DNA from: Pedobacter riviphilus
Lineage (GTDB): Bacteria; Bacteroidota; Bacteroidia; Sphingobacteriales; Sphingobacteriaceae
Length of the DNA stretch: 64,000 bases
Assembly: GCF_014692875.1 (NCBI RefSeq)
Contig: NZ_CP061171.1
Coordinates: 2,666,001 to 2,730,000, forward strand
Direction of reading: 5' to 3'
The notes under the pieces: model-generated
Seen by the model: only the letters and a program-made list of their open reading frames with translations
What the model was told of the DNA's origin: nothing
The model's database searches: none
Position numbers and translations under genes: made by a program
Shown: positions 37,422-47,408 of the stretch, one piece after another
Layout: each line of letters begins with the position of its first letter
How positions within the stretch are numbered: the stretch's first letter is position 1

Positions 37422-37976
37422 ATGATAAACTACGAGATCGAAAATGAACTAAAACCTAGTTTAAACACAGACGAAAAATTGATCTGGGCAGGAAGACCTA
37501 AGACAGGAATTTTATTTAGAACAACAGATACATTCTTAATTCCCTTTAGTTTTCTTTGGGCTGGTTTTGCAGTATTTTGGGAAACAAGTGTGATTATAAC
37601 TGATGCCCCCTTTTTCTTTAAGCTTTGGGGTATTCCATTTGTTTTAATGGGACTATATATCACTTTAGGAAGATTTTTTGTCGATGCAAAAAAGCGGGCA
37701 AATACCGTTTATGGAATTACTTCAGACAGAATTATTATTAGTAGCGGAATATTCAGCAAGGAAATCAAGTCAATAAATATCAAAACTTTGTCTGACATAA
37801 CAATTAATCAAAAATCTGATAATAGTGGAACAATTACATTAGGACCTGCTGATTTTAGAAATGTAATGATGCAAGGAATAGAATGGCCGGGTCTAAAACA
37901 GCCGGCACGCCTTGAGTTTATTGAGGATGTAAAAAATGTTTATGACCAAATAATTAACCTCCAGCGACAGAAATAA
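37422..37976 (+). CDS. Membrane protein with bacterial PH domain (bPH2-like)
   Basis: 184 residues. LNTDEKLIWAGRPKTGILFR is the usual opening of bacterial PH-domain membrane proteins. Two hydrophobic segments (about 38-58 and 66-90) precede a PH-like beta domain (YGITSDRIIISSGIFSKEIKSINI ... GTITLGPADFRNVMMQGIEWPGL). Probably an inner-membrane protein with a cytoplasmic PH domain, function unknown. Confidence 0.75.
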   Translation: MINYEIENELKPSLNTDEKLIWAGRPKTGILFRTTDTFLIPFSFLWAGFAVFWETSVIITDAPFFFKLWGIPFVLMGLYITLGRFFVDAKKRANTVYGITSDRIIISSGIFSKEIKSINIKTLSDITINQKSDNSGTITLGPADFRNVMMQGIEWPGLKQPARLEFIEDVKNVYDQIINLQRQK

Positions 37977-38148
37977 TGGTCAACCTGCTAGGTTTGGATC
38001 CAGAAATCGGCCTTAATATAAAGCTGTGCAAACCTAATTAATATTTATAAGGAGTCATCTGACCACAAGAAAACCAATAAAAATAATTAATGACGGCTAT
38101 AACTATTATGAACAGAAAACTGTAAATTGATATTTTAAAACTGTTTAT

Positions 38149-38862
38149 ATGTTAAAAACGCTAGATCTCAACCAGGTAATGGTTATCGATATCGAAACTG
38201 TGCCTCAATATCAGTCTTTTCAGGATGTGCCTCCCCATTTCCAGGAACTTTGGGAACAAAAAACACATTATCAGAGAAATTCAGACCAAACAGCTGAAGA
38301 ATTTTATGAAAAGGCAGGTATTATGGCCGAATTTGGTAAAATTATCTGCATCAGCATGGGGATTTTTAGTGTCCAGGGCAAATCCTGCTCACTGCGCATT
38401 AAATCTATTTTTGGCGACGATGAAAAAGAAATACTACTGAAATTTTCTGCTCTATTGAGCAAACAAGCCCCCGCCTTAATGTTCTGTGCGCACAATGGAA
38501 AAGAATTCGATTTCCCCTATTTATGCCGACGGTTATTGGTTAACGGCATAGAAATTCCGGTTCAACTGCAGCTTTCAGGTAAAAAACCCTGGGAAGTAAA
38601 CCATATCGATACGATGGAACTCTGGAAATTCGGCGATTATAAACATTTCACTTCCTTAAACCTGCTAGCTGCTATTTTAGATATTCCTACTCCTAAAGAT
38701 GATATCAACGGCGCGCAGGTGAGACAAGTTTATTACGAAGAAAAAAATCTCGATAGAATTGTGACCTATTGCCAGAAAGATGTAATTACTACCGCTCAGG
38801 TATTACTAAAATTTAAAGGAATGGATATAATTTCGGCAGAAAACATTACCATTGTAACCTAA
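38149..38862 (+). CDS. DEDD-type 3'-5' exonuclease (PolB-exonuclease-like)
   Basis: 237 residues. The first exonuclease motif is VIDIETVP, with D14 and E16 as metal ligands. Motif II is FCAHNGKEFDFPYLCRR. The third motif comes near IVTYCQKDVITTAQVLL. This matches the family of predicted PolB-associated 3'-5' exonucleases. It should trim single-stranded DNA or RNA ends; the biological substrate is unknown. The stop codon overlaps the next gene's ATG by one base, so the two are translationally coupled. Confidence 0.82.
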   Translation: MLKTLDLNQVMVIDIETVPQYQSFQDVPPHFQELWEQKTHYQRNSDQTAEEFYEKAGIMAEFGKIICISMGIFSVQGKSCSLRIKSIFGDDEKEILLKFSALLSKQAPALMFCAHNGKEFDFPYLCRRLLVNGIEIPVQLQLSGKKPWEVNHIDTMELWKFGDYKHFTSLNLLAAILDIPTPKDDINGAQVRQVYYEEKNLDRIVTYCQKDVITTAQVLLKFKGMDIISAENITIVT

Positions 38863-40565
38863 TGTTAAACGTTGAGCATTTAAATATCGATTTCTATAAC
38901 CAGGAAGAAAAAACCTGGTTTAAAGCGGTAAAACAGATCAGTTTTAATGTAAAGAAGGGAACTGTTTTAGGTATTGTCGGCGAATCTGGTTCTGGAAAAT
39001 CGGTTACATCTTTTTCCATTATGCGTTTGCATGATGAACGTATGGCAAAAATTACCGGAGAGATAGATTTTGAAGATATTAGCCTGCTTAATCTCAGCTC
39101 GAACGAAATCCGCCAGATCAGGGGAAACCAGATCTCGATGATTTTTCAGGAGCCAATGACTTCACTCAACCCCGTTTTTACCTGCGGCTACCAAGTGGCC
39201 GAGGCCATTATGCTGCATCGAAAGGTAGATAAAGCAGAAGCTAAAAAACATACTATTGCTTTGTTTAACGAAGTGCAATTACCGCGACCGGAAAAAATAT
39301 TTGATAGTTACCCACATCAAATATCGGGCGGACAAAAGCAAAGGGTAATGATTGCCATGGCTTTAAGCTGTGATCCGAAATTATTAATAGCCGATGAACC
39401 TACCACAGCACTAGATGTAACTGTTCAGAAAACAATTTTACAATTGCTTTTAAAATTGAAAACAGAACGCAACATGGCTATGATTTTTATTTCGCACGAT
39501 TTAGGTGTGGTAAATGAAATTGCCGATGATCTGGCCGTAATGTACAGAGGCGAAATTGTAGAACAGGGACCGGCAAAATCTATTTTCGAAAACCCTCAAC
39601 ACCCTTATACCAAGGGCTTACTTGCCTGTAGACCCTCACCTAGTCTACAATTAAAAAAATTACCTATAGTGGCCGATTTCCTATCTGGAAAAGTTGATGA
39701 TGCTTCAGCACATTTACAGGCTTCAAATCAGCTAACAACAGCCGAAATAGTTGGGCGGAGAGAGAAACTTTATGTCCAGAAACCTTTACTTCAAATTAAA
39801 GACCTATGTACCTGGTATCCCATTCATAGTGGGCTTTTCGGCAAAACAACCGATTATGTTAAAGCCGTTGATCAATTGAATTTTGAGGTTTTCCCTGGTG
39901 AAACTTTAGGTCTTGTTGGTGAATCGGGTTGTGGTAAAACCACTTTAGGACGGACTATTTTAAGATTGATCCAACCCACTTCGGGAGAGATTATTTTTAA
40001 TGGAAAAAACATTACACATATCGACAAAACGGCCTTAAGGAAGTTAAGGAAAGACATCCAGATCATTTTTCAAGATCCTTACGCTTCGTTAAACCCACGG
40101 TTGAGCATCGGACAATCTATTTTAGAACCTTTACAGGTGCATAAGCTACACAGCAACGATGCCGAACGCAAAAATAAGGTACTGGAATTGCTTGATAAAG
40201 TTGGTTTAAAAAAAGAGCATTTTAACCGGTACCCGCATGAGTTTAGCGGTGGGCAAAGGCAGCGTGTGGTTATTGCCAGGGCTTTAGCCTTGCAACCTAA
40301 ATTTATTATCTGCGATGAATCTGTATCTGCTTTAGATGTTTCGGTGCAGGCGCAGGTTTTAAACCTCATCAAAGATCTCCAACGCGAATTCGGGCTCACT
40401 TATATATTCATTTCTCACGATCTTGCTGTTGTAAAACACATTTCAGACCGTATTTTAGTGATGAATAAAGGAAAAATCGAAGAAGAAGGTTTTCCAGAGC
40501 AAATATTTTATTCACCAAAAGCAGCTTATACCCAAAAACTGATCGAGGCTATACCCGGACACTAA
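38862..40565 (+). CDS. Fused peptide-type ABC transporter ATP-binding protein (DppD-DppF-like)
   Basis: 567 residues containing two complete ATPase domains. The first has Walker [12 protein letters not shown] (about 39-49), signature ISGGQKQRV and Walker B LLIADEPT. The second has Walker [12 protein letters not shown] (near 350), signature FSGGQRQRV and Walker B FIICDESV. Each domain has the oligopeptide-transporter C-terminal extension ([22 protein letters not shown]). This single-chain layout (GsiA/YejF-like) energises import of peptides or related solutes. No permease or binding-protein gene is linked, so its partners are elsewhere. Confidence 0.9.
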   Translation: MLNVEHLNIDFYNQEEKTWFKAVKQISFNVKKGTVLGIVGESGSGKSVTSFSIMRLHDERMAKITGEIDFEDISLLNLSSNEIRQIRGNQISMIFQEPMTSLNPVFTCGYQVAEAIMLHRKVDKAEAKKHTIALFNEVQLPRPEKIFDSYPHQISGGQKQRVMIAMALSCDPKLLIADEPTTALDVTVQKTILQLLLKLKTERNMAMIFISHDLGVVNEIADDLAVMYRGEIVEQGPAKSIFENPQHPYTKGLLACRPSPSLQLKKLPIVADFLSGKVDDASAHLQASNQLTTAEIVGRREKLYVQKPLLQIKDLCTWYPIHSGLFGKTTDYVKAVDQLNFEVFPGETLGLVGESGCGKTTLGRTILRLIQPTSGEIIFNGKNITHIDKTALRKLRKDIQIIFQDPYASLNPRLSIGQSILEPLQVHKLHSNDAERKNKVLELLDKVGLKKEHFNRYPHEFSGGQRQRVVIARALALQPKFIICDESVSALDVSVQAQVLNLIKDLQREFGLTYIFISHDLAVVKHISDRILVMNKGKIEEEGFPEQIFYSPKAAYTQKLIEAIPGH

Positions 40566-40574
40566 TAATAAAAA

Positions 40575-41606
40575 ATGCTTAAATATCTTTCAATTGCTTT
40601 TACACTGATTTTTCTTTCTTTAAATGTTTGTGCACAAAAAGTAGAAATCATTCAGTCGACTACTATTTTTGAAAAGGCTCCATTCGAGGCCTGTCACGCC
40701 TCAACTTTGGTTGATTTAGGCAAAGGAAAAATAATGGCCGCCTGGTTTGGCGGTAAACATGAAGGCAGTAAAGATGTAGTTATCTGGTCGTCGGTAAAAA
40801 CCGGAGCGCAATGGAGTCAACCGATCCAAATCGCAAATGGGATAATAAATGATACCAGTAGGTTTGCTTGCTGGAATCCCGTGCTGTTTAAAGCAAAAAA
40901 CGGCACTTTATTTTTACATTATAAGGTTGGTGCAAATCCAAGAACCTGGTGGGCAGAATATAAAACATCTATTAACAACGGCAAAACATGGTCGGAAGCA
41001 CACGAATTGCCCAAAGATTTCTTAGGACCAATTAAAAACAAACCTATCCAATTATCAAATGGAACAATTCTATATCCCTCCAGTACAGAAAGTTTAGATG
41101 AAAAAACGTGGGCAATCCATATTGAAAAATCAGATGCTAATGGTAGAAACTGGAAAAAGATTAATATTAATTGCGATACTTTTGGAGTAATCCAACCTTC
41201 TATTCTGAGTTATCCAAATGGGAAATTGCAGGTATTATGCAGAAGCCGGCAGAATGTGATTGTAGAAAGCTGGTCTGAAGATAATGGCGAAACCTGGTCA
41301 AAACTTAAGGCTACCCAATTGCCTAATCCAAATTCGGGCAGCGATGCCGTAACCTTAAAAGATGGCCGGCAGTTGCTTATTTACAACCCATTAACTGCAG
41401 GCAAAAACTGGTGGGAAGGGCGTTCTACCTTAAAACTGGCTATTTCTACCGATGGTAAAAACTGGCAGGACATTTATACTTTAGAAAAACACGACCAAGG
41501 TGAATACAGTTATCCCGCCATAATCCAAAGTAATGATGGTTTGATTCATTTATCATATACTTCTCTCAGACAAAAAATCAAATACTTTTGCATTAAACTT
41601 AAATAA
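40575..41606 (+). CDS. Secreted sialidase-like (BNR-repeat) glycosidase
   Basis: 343 residues with a signal peptide (about 1-20, ending NVCAQ). A six-bladed propeller is indicated by Asp-box/BNR-type motifs: SINNGKTWSEA, SEDNGETWSK and STDGKNWQD. EACHASTLVDLGKGKIMAAWFGGKHEG is the typical opening of the exo-alpha-sialidase-like family in Bacteroidota. Many members of this branch lack proven sialidase activity, so the substrate is uncertain. It begins 9 nt after the ABC gene. Confidence 0.75.
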   Translation: MLKYLSIAFTLIFLSLNVCAQKVEIIQSTTIFEKAPFEACHASTLVDLGKGKIMAAWFGGKHEGSKDVVIWSSVKTGAQWSQPIQIANGIINDTSRFACWNPVLFKAKNGTLFLHYKVGANPRTWWAEYKTSINNGKTWSEAHELPKDFLGPIKNKPIQLSNGTILYPSSTESLDEKTWAIHIEKSDANGRNWKKININCDTFGVIQPSILSYPNGKLQVLCRSRQNVIVESWSEDNGETWSKLKATQLPNPNSGSDAVTLKDGRQLLIYNPLTAGKNWWEGRSTLKLAISTDGKNWQDIYTLEKHDQGEYSYPAIIQSNDGLIHLSYTSLRQKIKYFCIKLK

Positions 41607-41622
41607 GATATCATTTTGCCTG

Positions 41623-42444
41623 TTATCTTAAATGCTGTTTAAAATAAATGAAATGGTATTCAATGGCTTTCTTCCAGTATTCAGTATTATGATCACCTGG
41701 CTGGCTTATAAAGCTGATGGGAATACCTAATTTTTCTGCTGATACTTTAACAGTAAGACTCGCAGGATACAGTATATCCGATGTTCCACAATCCATCAAG
41801 AAAGGTTTATTAAAGTTTTGATTTCTAATTAACAAATTTGAAATGCTATACTGATGCCAATCATTTTGTTCAGGATGCCCAAAAACTTTTATTAAATCAT
41901 TTGTCATTCTGCTCGATTGCCAAAACTGTTTGCTCGCTTTTTCCAGATCATTAAAATCGATTTCCAGTGCGCCACTGGTAGATGCGGCAGTGTTGAAGTA
42001 GCCATGATTAAGGATAAAATAGCGAAGAGCACCATAGCCGCCCATACTTAAACCACTTATAAAAATATTTTGAGTAGCTATGCTTAATGATTGATGCACC
42101 TTCGGTAACAAATCTTTGAAGAAAAAATTCTCATATTGATCTCCATCAGGTTGATGGCTATTAATATAATAAGAAGTAAAGCCTTCTGGCGTGACAATAA
42201 TAAATTGATATTGATCAGCCAATCTTTGCAAATCTGTTGTTTTTGACCACTGGGTATAATTTTCACTGTAGCCATGCAATAGATAAACAAGTGGATAATG
42301 TTTAGATTTCAGGTAATTTTGAGGTTTAAATACCATTACTTTACCTGGAGATTTGAGATATTTGGAATTTATAATCCATTCTTCATGGCCAAATGCATTA
42401 AAAAACATTAAAAATGTAATTGCTGTGATAATCAAATTTTTCAT
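41623..42444 (-). CDS. Secreted esterase (alpha/beta hydrolase, esterase-D-like)
   Basis: 273 residues with a signal peptide (about 1-19). LLHGYS (55-60) forms the oxyanion region, the nucleophile is Ser133 in GLSMGG, the acid is probably Asp in DCGTSDILYP, and the His is in PGDHNTEYW. This is the catalytic triad of the esterase-D / feruloyl-esterase-like family. Export suggests it removes ester groups from external polymers or small esters. Convergent with the sialidase-like gene, divergent from the HxlR regulator. Confidence 0.82.
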   Translation of the reverse strand: MKNLIITAITFLMFFNAFGHEEWIINSKYLKSPGKVMVFKPQNYLKSKHYPLVYLLHGYSENYTQWSKTTDLQRLADQYQFIIVTPEGFTSYYINSHQPDGDQYENFFFKDLLPKVHQSLSIATQNIFISGLSMGGYGALRYFILNHGYFNTAASTSGALEIDFNDLEKASKQFWQSSRMTNDLIKVFGHPEQNDWHQYSISNLLIRNQNFNKPFLMDCGTSDILYPASLTVKVSAEKLGIPISFISQPGDHNTEYWKKAIEYHFIYFKQHLR

Positions 42445-42527
42445 AGTTGTAAATTTGATTCAAAAATCATCATGCATTTTTAGATTTACAATAACGAACA
42501 AAATTGTTAGTTTCCATAAATTATGTT

Positions 42528-42914
42528 ATGCGTAAAGAAAATTCAACCAATGTATTAAATCAGCAGTTCCTATTTCAGGTATGCGAACTCAACTCGGCCA
42601 TTGCTATGATTGGAGGCCGCTGGAAATCGCAGATTGTATATTCCATTTACGAAGGAAATAATAGGTTCCATCTCCTTAAAAAAGAACTGATAAATATTTC
42701 GGAACAAGTATTGGGGAGGCAATTAAAAGAACTGGAAACCCACGCAATCATAGTTAAGAAAGAGATACCTGGATCAATTCCTCAAGGTATTGAATATATC
42801 CTTACCAATAAAGGTTTAGAATTAATTCCAATATTAAAGATGCTTTGTGATTGGGGGAAGACCTACGCTGACGGTAAAAAAATAAACATCGAGTTACCTC
42901 ATCTTTGTGTTTAG
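42528..42914 (+). CDS. HxlR-family transcriptional regulator
   Basis: About 128 residues from ATG 42528 (MRKENSTNVLNQQF); the frame from 42504 adds eight unlikely residues. The winged-helix HxlR domain shows SAIAMIGGRWKSQIVYSIYEGNNRFHLLKKEL, ISEQVLGRQLKELE and YILTNKGLELIPIL. A single cysteine near the N-terminus (FQVCELNSA) is the redox/electrophile-sensing cysteine in many members. It is divergent from the esterase gene (84 nt apart), which it may regulate. Confidence 0.87.
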   Translation: MRKENSTNVLNQQFLFQVCELNSAIAMIGGRWKSQIVYSIYEGNNRFHLLKKELINISEQVLGRQLKELETHAIIVKKEIPGSIPQGIEYILTNKGLELIPILKMLCDWGKTYADGKKINIELPHLCV

Positions 42915-42965
42915 ACAAAGAATTTTATTCGGGCAGTTTTATCTTTTCATCCCGCTGTTTATCCA

Positions 42966-42991
42966 TTGTAGCCATCTTTTCTGTATCTTCG
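42966..42991 (+). promoter_or_regulatory. Probable promoter of the RNase R gene
   Basis: A -33-like TTG (42966-42968) and a -7-like TATCTTCG (42984-42991), matching the Bacteroidota TTG / TAnnTTTG layout in spacing and roughly in sequence. The gene starts at 43010, giving a very short leader. Confidence 0.5.
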
Positions 42992-43009
42992 GTAAATTCA
43001 GTTTAGCAT

Positions 43010-45142
43010 ATGGCAAAGAAAAAATCGGCAAATATAAAATTGGTTCTGAATCAATTGGTTAGTGATGTTTTTGAAAAAAACAATAATCAGTTGCTTAATT
43101 ACAAGCAGGTTTCGGCCAAATTAAATTTGAACGATCAAGAATCAAGAGAAACCATTCTCGAGATCTTAAAAGAAGGAAAAAGTGCAGGAATTTTCTTAGA
43201 ACCAGAAAAAGGTAAATTTAAACTTAAAGAACTGCAGAACTTTATTATCGGTACGGTTGATATGACTGCCGATGGATCTGCATATATCGTTCCGGAAGAT
43301 GAATTTGAGAAGGATATTTTTGTAGCTCCTCGAAAACTCAAAAATGCATTACACGGCGATACTGTAAAAGCTTATGTTTTCGCAAAAAAAAGCGGTCGTA
43401 AAAACGATGGTGAAGTTGTCGAAATCATTAAAAGAGCAAAATCAGATTTTACAGGTGTAATCAAGATATCAGATCGTTTTGCATTCGTTATTGCAGATGA
43501 TAAAAAAATGATGCACGATATTTTTGTACCGCTGGCCGATACCCACGAGGCCAAAAACGGTCAGCGTGTATTGGTAACCCTATCAGATTGGCCGGAAAGT
43601 GCCAAAAATCCGATCGGTATTGTTAAACATGTGCTCGGCAATCAAGGTGAAAATAACACCGAAATGAATGCTATTTTAGCACAATATGGTTTTCCATTAG
43701 AATTTCCACCTCAGGTAGAGCGCGAAGCCAATGCCATTCCTGAAGAAATCTCCGCAGCAGAAATTGCCAAAAGAAAAGATTTTAGAAACGTATTAACCTT
43801 TACCATAGATCCGGCAGATGCGAAAGATTTCGATGATGCCATTTCTTATCAAAAACTCCCAAATGGAAACCACGAAATTGGTGTCCACATTGCCGATGTT
43901 TCACATTATGTAATCCAGGGAACTGAGCTCGATAAAGAAGCTTATAGCCGTGCAACTTCGGTTTATTTGGTAGACCGCGTAATTCCGATGTTACCAGAGC
44001 GTTTGAGTAATGGTGTATGTTCATTACGTCCTCATGAAGATAAATTGTGTTTTGCGGCAGTTTTTGAATTAGATGAACAAGCCAATATCCAATCTGAATG
44101 GTACGGCAGAACAGTAATCCACTCAGATAGAAGATTCAGCTATGAAGAAGCACAGGAAGTAATCGAGAATAAAGCCGGCGATTACGCTCAAGAAATATTG
44201 AAATTGAATGAGCTGGCCTATATCCTTCGCGACCGTAAATTTAAAAACGGTGCCATCAGTTTCGAAAGTACCGAAGTTAAATTCAAATTAGATGAAGCGG
44301 GCAAACCAATTGGTGTTTATGTAAAAGAGCGTAAAGACGCCCATAAACTGATTGAAGATTACATGCTTTTGGCTAATCGGAAAGTGGCAGAATTTGTGGC
44401 AAAGAAAAGCAAAGGCAAAAACAAACTCACCTTTGTTTACCGCGTGCACGATTCGCCAAATATGGAAACCTTAAATACCTTTGCTACATTCGCTTCCCGT
44501 TTTGGTTATAAAATCAACACCAAATCGGATAAAGAAATTGCGAAATCGCTAAATAACTTAATGAATGATGTAGAAGGCAAGAAAGAACAGAATATTTTAA
44601 CCTCATTGGCCATCAGATCAATGGCGAAGGCCATTTATTCTACCAAGAAAACCAGTCATTATGGTCTGGCTTTCGAATACTATACCCACTTTACCTCTCC
44701 CATCCGCCGTTATCCTGATGTAATGGCGCACAGGCTTTTACAAAGCTACTTAGATGGTGGTAAATCAGCAGATATGGAAGCCTATGAAGTAGCCTGCGTA
44801 CATTCTTCAGCCATGGAGAAAAGAGCAGCTGATGCCGAACGTGCCTCTATTAAGTACAAACAGGCCGAATACTTGGAAAATAATATCGGTACAGCGTACA
44901 AAGGTATTATTTCTGGTGTTACAGAATGGGGCATGTACGTAGAAATTGAAGAGAACAAATGCGAAGGCATGATTCGTTTAAGAGACATATCAGATGATTT
45001 TTATGTACTTGATGAGAAAAACTACTGCATTGTAGGCCAACGTAAAAAGAAAAAATATCAGCTTGGTGATGAAGTAATGATCAGGGTGAAAAAAGTAGAT
45101 CTTTCTAAACGTCAGATCGATTTCACCTTAATTCCAGATTAA
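43010..45142 (+). CDS. rnr: Ribonuclease R
   Basis: 710 residues. N-terminal winged-helix and cold-shock-like OB domains (about 1-220) are followed by the RNB catalytic domain (about 250-580), with the metal-binding aspartates in TIDPADAKDFDDAIS. A C-terminal S1 domain follows (about 630-708: GIISGVTEWGMYVEIEENKCEG). It is a processive 3'-5' exoribonuclease that degrades structured RNA. The length is right for Bacteroidota RNase R. Confidence 0.93.
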   Translation: MAKKKSANIKLVLNQLVSDVFEKNNNQLLNYKQVSAKLNLNDQESRETILEILKEGKSAGIFLEPEKGKFKLKELQNFIIGTVDMTADGSAYIVPEDEFEKDIFVAPRKLKNALHGDTVKAYVFAKKSGRKNDGEVVEIIKRAKSDFTGVIKISDRFAFVIADDKKMMHDIFVPLADTHEAKNGQRVLVTLSDWPESAKNPIGIVKHVLGNQGENNTEMNAILAQYGFPLEFPPQVEREANAIPEEISAAEIAKRKDFRNVLTFTIDPADAKDFDDAISYQKLPNGNHEIGVHIADVSHYVIQGTELDKEAYSRATSVYLVDRVIPMLPERLSNGVCSLRPHEDKLCFAAVFELDEQANIQSEWYGRTVIHSDRRFSYEEAQEVIENKAGDYAQEILKLNELAYILRDRKFKNGAISFESTEVKFKLDEAGKPIGVYVKERKDAHKLIEDYMLLANRKVAEFVAKKSKGKNKLTFVYRVHDSPNMETLNTFATFASRFGYKINTKSDKEIAKSLNNLMNDVEGKKEQNILTSLAIRSMAKAIYSTKKTSHYGLAFEYYTHFTSPIRRYPDVMAHRLLQSYLDGGKSADMEAYEVACVHSSAMEKRAADAERASIKYKQAEYLENNIGTAYKGIISGVTEWGMYVEIEENKCEGMIRLRDISDDFYVLDEKNYCIVGQRKKKKYQLGDEVMIRVKKVDLSKRQIDFTLIPD

Positions 45143-45188
45143 AAATTTAAAATTGTGCCTTAAACACAGTGTTTACGCAATAATTAGA

Positions 45189-46163
45189 ATGCATACTACA
45201 GAAGAATTACAACAAATTTTAGATACTGCAATACAAAATTTAAAGTTTCCGGATCATCCTAAACAGCTCTACGATCCGATTACTTATATCATTAATCTGG
45301 GTGGAAAACGGGTAAGACCCCTATTGGTTTTAATGGCTACCGAATTATTTGGTGAAAATGCTAATGAATCGATCCATGCAGCTATGGCTATTGAGATTTT
45401 TCATAATTTCACGCTCGTTCATGATGATATTATGGACAATGCACCGCTCCGCAGAGGGAAAGCCACTGTACACGAAAAATGGAGTACCAATATTGCCATT
45501 TTAAGTGGCGATGTAATGATGGTAGAAGCAAATAAAAGCCTTGCAAAAGTTAACCCAGCCTTTCTCGACCCTGTATTAAATACCTTTAATGCAACAGCTC
45601 AAGGCGTTTGCGAAGGTCAGCAGTTAGATATGGAATTTGAAGGTCGTGATGATGTGAGTATTGAAGAATACATCAACATGATCAGATTAAAAACTGCCGT
45701 ACTTTTGGGTGGCGCGCTAAAGCTCGGAGCCATTATTGCCGGTGCCTCAGAAAAAGATGCCGACTTAATCTATCAGTTTGGTGAAAATATAGGCATTGCC
45801 TTTCAATTGCATGATGATATATTAGATGTTTATGCTGATCCTGAAAAATTCGGAAAACAGGTTGGTGGCGACATTATAGCCAATAAAAAAACCTTTCTGC
45901 TGTTAAAAGCTTTTGAATTAGCTGAAGGTGAAATCCGTACTTCACTAACCACATGGACCTCATACAAAGAATTTAATGCGCAGGAAAAAATAGATACCGT
46001 ACGCCAGGTATATGATACTTTGGATGTACAGGATATTGCTAAAGAGAGCATGAATTACTACCGTAACAAAGCTTTAGCTGTATTTGATCAGATTAATGTG
46101 AGCGATGAAAAGAAAGCAAATCTTTTAACCCTTACAGAGCAATTGATGGCAAGGGAGTATTAA
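45189..46163 (+). CDS. Polyprenyl diphosphate synthase
   Basis: About 324 residues from ATG 45189; the frame from 45153 adds twelve residues before the natural N-terminus. GGKRVRPLL is the substrate-binding loop. The first aspartate-rich motif is HDDIMDNAPLRRG and the second is FQLHDDILD. It condenses isopentenyl diphosphate onto allylic diphosphates; product length (geranylgeranyl or longer) cannot be fixed from the sequence. It follows rnr by 46 nt and may share its transcript. Confidence 0.9.
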   Translation: MHTTEELQQILDTAIQNLKFPDHPKQLYDPITYIINLGGKRVRPLLVLMATELFGENANESIHAAMAIEIFHNFTLVHDDIMDNAPLRRGKATVHEKWSTNIAILSGDVMMVEANKSLAKVNPAFLDPVLNTFNATAQGVCEGQQLDMEFEGRDDVSIEEYINMIRLKTAVLLGGALKLGAIIAGASEKDADLIYQFGENIGIAFQLHDDILDVYADPEKFGKQVGGDIIANKKTFLLLKAFELAEGEIRTSLTTWTSYKEFNAQEKIDTVRQVYDTLDVQDIAKESMNYYRNKALAVFDQINVSDEKKANLLTLTEQLMAREY

Positions 46164-46230
46164 TTAAAAAGAGTTGTCAACTTTTTTAGCCAAACGGGCC
46201 TGAAAGTTAACAACTTTATATTTCTTTGCT

Positions 46231-46296
46231 GGTCAGTCTGAGTCTGTCGAAGCTCTTTTATCGTTAAATCAAAAAGATTGTCCTTCGACAAGCTAT
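46231..46296. repeat. Palindromic element (CTGAGTCTGTCGAAG ... CTTCGACAAG)
   Basis: CTGTCGAAG near 46244 and TCCTTCGACAAG near 46281 form imperfect arms. Same family core as 18372-18443. Confidence 0.6.
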
Positions 46297-46320
46297 CAAT
46301 TACAGCTTCCAAAAAAAGAT

Positions 46321-46417
46321 CGTCATTGAGAGGAGGAACGACGAAGCAATCTTTCATGCTGGTGTTCTTTGCCATAAAGATTGCTTCCTCGGCTGAAAAA
46401 ACCTTCTCGCAATGACG
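46321..46417. repeat. Palindromic element (CGTCATTGAGAGGAGG ... CTCGCAATGACG)
   Basis: About 97 bp. The outer arms CGTCATTG / CAATGACG and inner arms GAAGCAATCTTT / AAAGATTGCTTC pair well around a 20-nt loop. This is a widespread intergenic repeat type in the phylum. The rest of 46164-46530 shows no gene. Confidence 0.8.
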
Positions 46418-46530
46418 ATTTCTTGCAGTCTATCAATGCAAAAACGCCTCCGTCATTTATAATGATTTTATATAATAAATTACCCTTCAGGATGAAATGT
46501 TTTCATTTAAACACTCAAAATTCCTGTATG

Positions 46531-47373
46531 TTAAGCTTTTACTAATTTATACTTGATCCAAAAATCAGAAGACTTAGCTGCCGATTCGCCGCTTTCTGAT
46601 GGTCGTTGGCCTCCACCTCCCATTCTTCCACCACCTATACCGCCACGGCCGCCACCACCCATTCCTCCGCCTCCCATTCCACCTCTACCGCCCGATCTGC
46701 CTTTACCACCACTTGCACCTTCAGGTCTGGCTTCTCTTTTAAAACCAGATTTATTAGGCTCATTAATTTTAATATTGTAAACCAATGGTTTTTTAAGGTC
46801 TAATCCTACCTGTAATTGCGCTAATGGAATGCTTAATTCGTAAATAAGATCTCTATTGGGATGAATGCTCATTCCGGTTTCAATGCCATCCTGGTTTATT
46901 GCTGGTAACTCACCATCTGCAATATTTTTAAAGCCAGAAACCCGAATGCCTTTGTTCATCGCTACAGGACCTTGTGTTGCTCCATCTGGCAATAAAGGAG
47001 TACGATTATGGTACTCTTCTCCCTCTTTCGGCATTGGAGGTCGCTCCATTAAGGGAAAAGTTAGTTTCATACCATCTTTCTTCTTCCCTTCTGTATTGAT
47101 ATTTAAGGTAATGCCACCTCTTAATACACTAAATGTGGTTTGAGGATCTAACGATTCGATAATGATGTACAGGTTTTTATCATCATTGGCCAGGGCAAAG
47201 GCCAACTTGGTGGCATCGTTGTATTGGTTAAGTGGCTCATTCCATTCGTTCGATATACCATCGGCCTTAAATGGCTTTACCATGCGGATATTTTCTTCCA
47301 CATCCTGTGCTTTTACCGAAAAGCTACCAAACATAACAGAAAAAACAGATAAGCTAAGTATTTTAAAATTCAT
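46531..47373 (-). CDS. Secreted protein with CBM9-like fold region and glycine-rich tail
   Basis: 280 residues. Signal peptide about 1-22 (FSVKAQ). The segment 33-200 begins FKADGISNEWNEPLNQYNDATKLAFALANDDKNLYI, the opening of CBM9-like / DOMON-type beta-sandwich domains. A low-complexity region follows (about 220-262) with RGG and GGMGGGG repeats, then a short C-terminal strand. No enzyme motif was seen. A TACGA/TCGTA-type inverted repeat lies just upstream of the start codon. Confidence 0.7.
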   Translation of the reverse strand: MNFKILSLSVFSVMFGSFSVKAQDVEENIRMVKPFKADGISNEWNEPLNQYNDATKLAFALANDDKNLYIIIESLDPQTTFSVLRGGITLNINTEGKKKDGMKLTFPLMERPPMPKEGEEYHNRTPLLPDGATQGPVAMNKGIRVSGFKNIADGELPAINQDGIETGMSIHPNRDLIYELSIPLAQLQVGLDLKKPLVYNIKINEPNKSGFKREARPEGASGGKGRSGGRGGMGGGGMGGGGRGGIGGGRMGGGGQRPSESGESAAKSSDFWIKYKLVKA

Positions 47374-47408
47374 CGTAAATAATTAAATAATGATTTACGA
47401 ATGTATCG
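47373..47408 (-). promoter_or_regulatory. Possible operator-like inverted repeat upstream of the glycine-rich protein gene
   Basis: TCGTAAAT (47373-47380) and ATTTACGA (47393-47400) form an inverted repeat, and TACGAATGTATCG (47396-47408) resembles one element of the operator-like sites at 49249 and 54911. The spacing differs from those two, so this is a weak candidate. The rest of 47409-47661 has no gene, only a half repeat (ACCCTGAGCGGAGTCGAAGG, about 47512). Confidence 0.35.

Noticed and set aside
46553..46803. Proline-rich proteins on the plus strand
   Set aside because: They are the antisense reading of the glycine-rich tail of the minus-strand secreted protein (Gly codons read as Pro/Ser/Thr).
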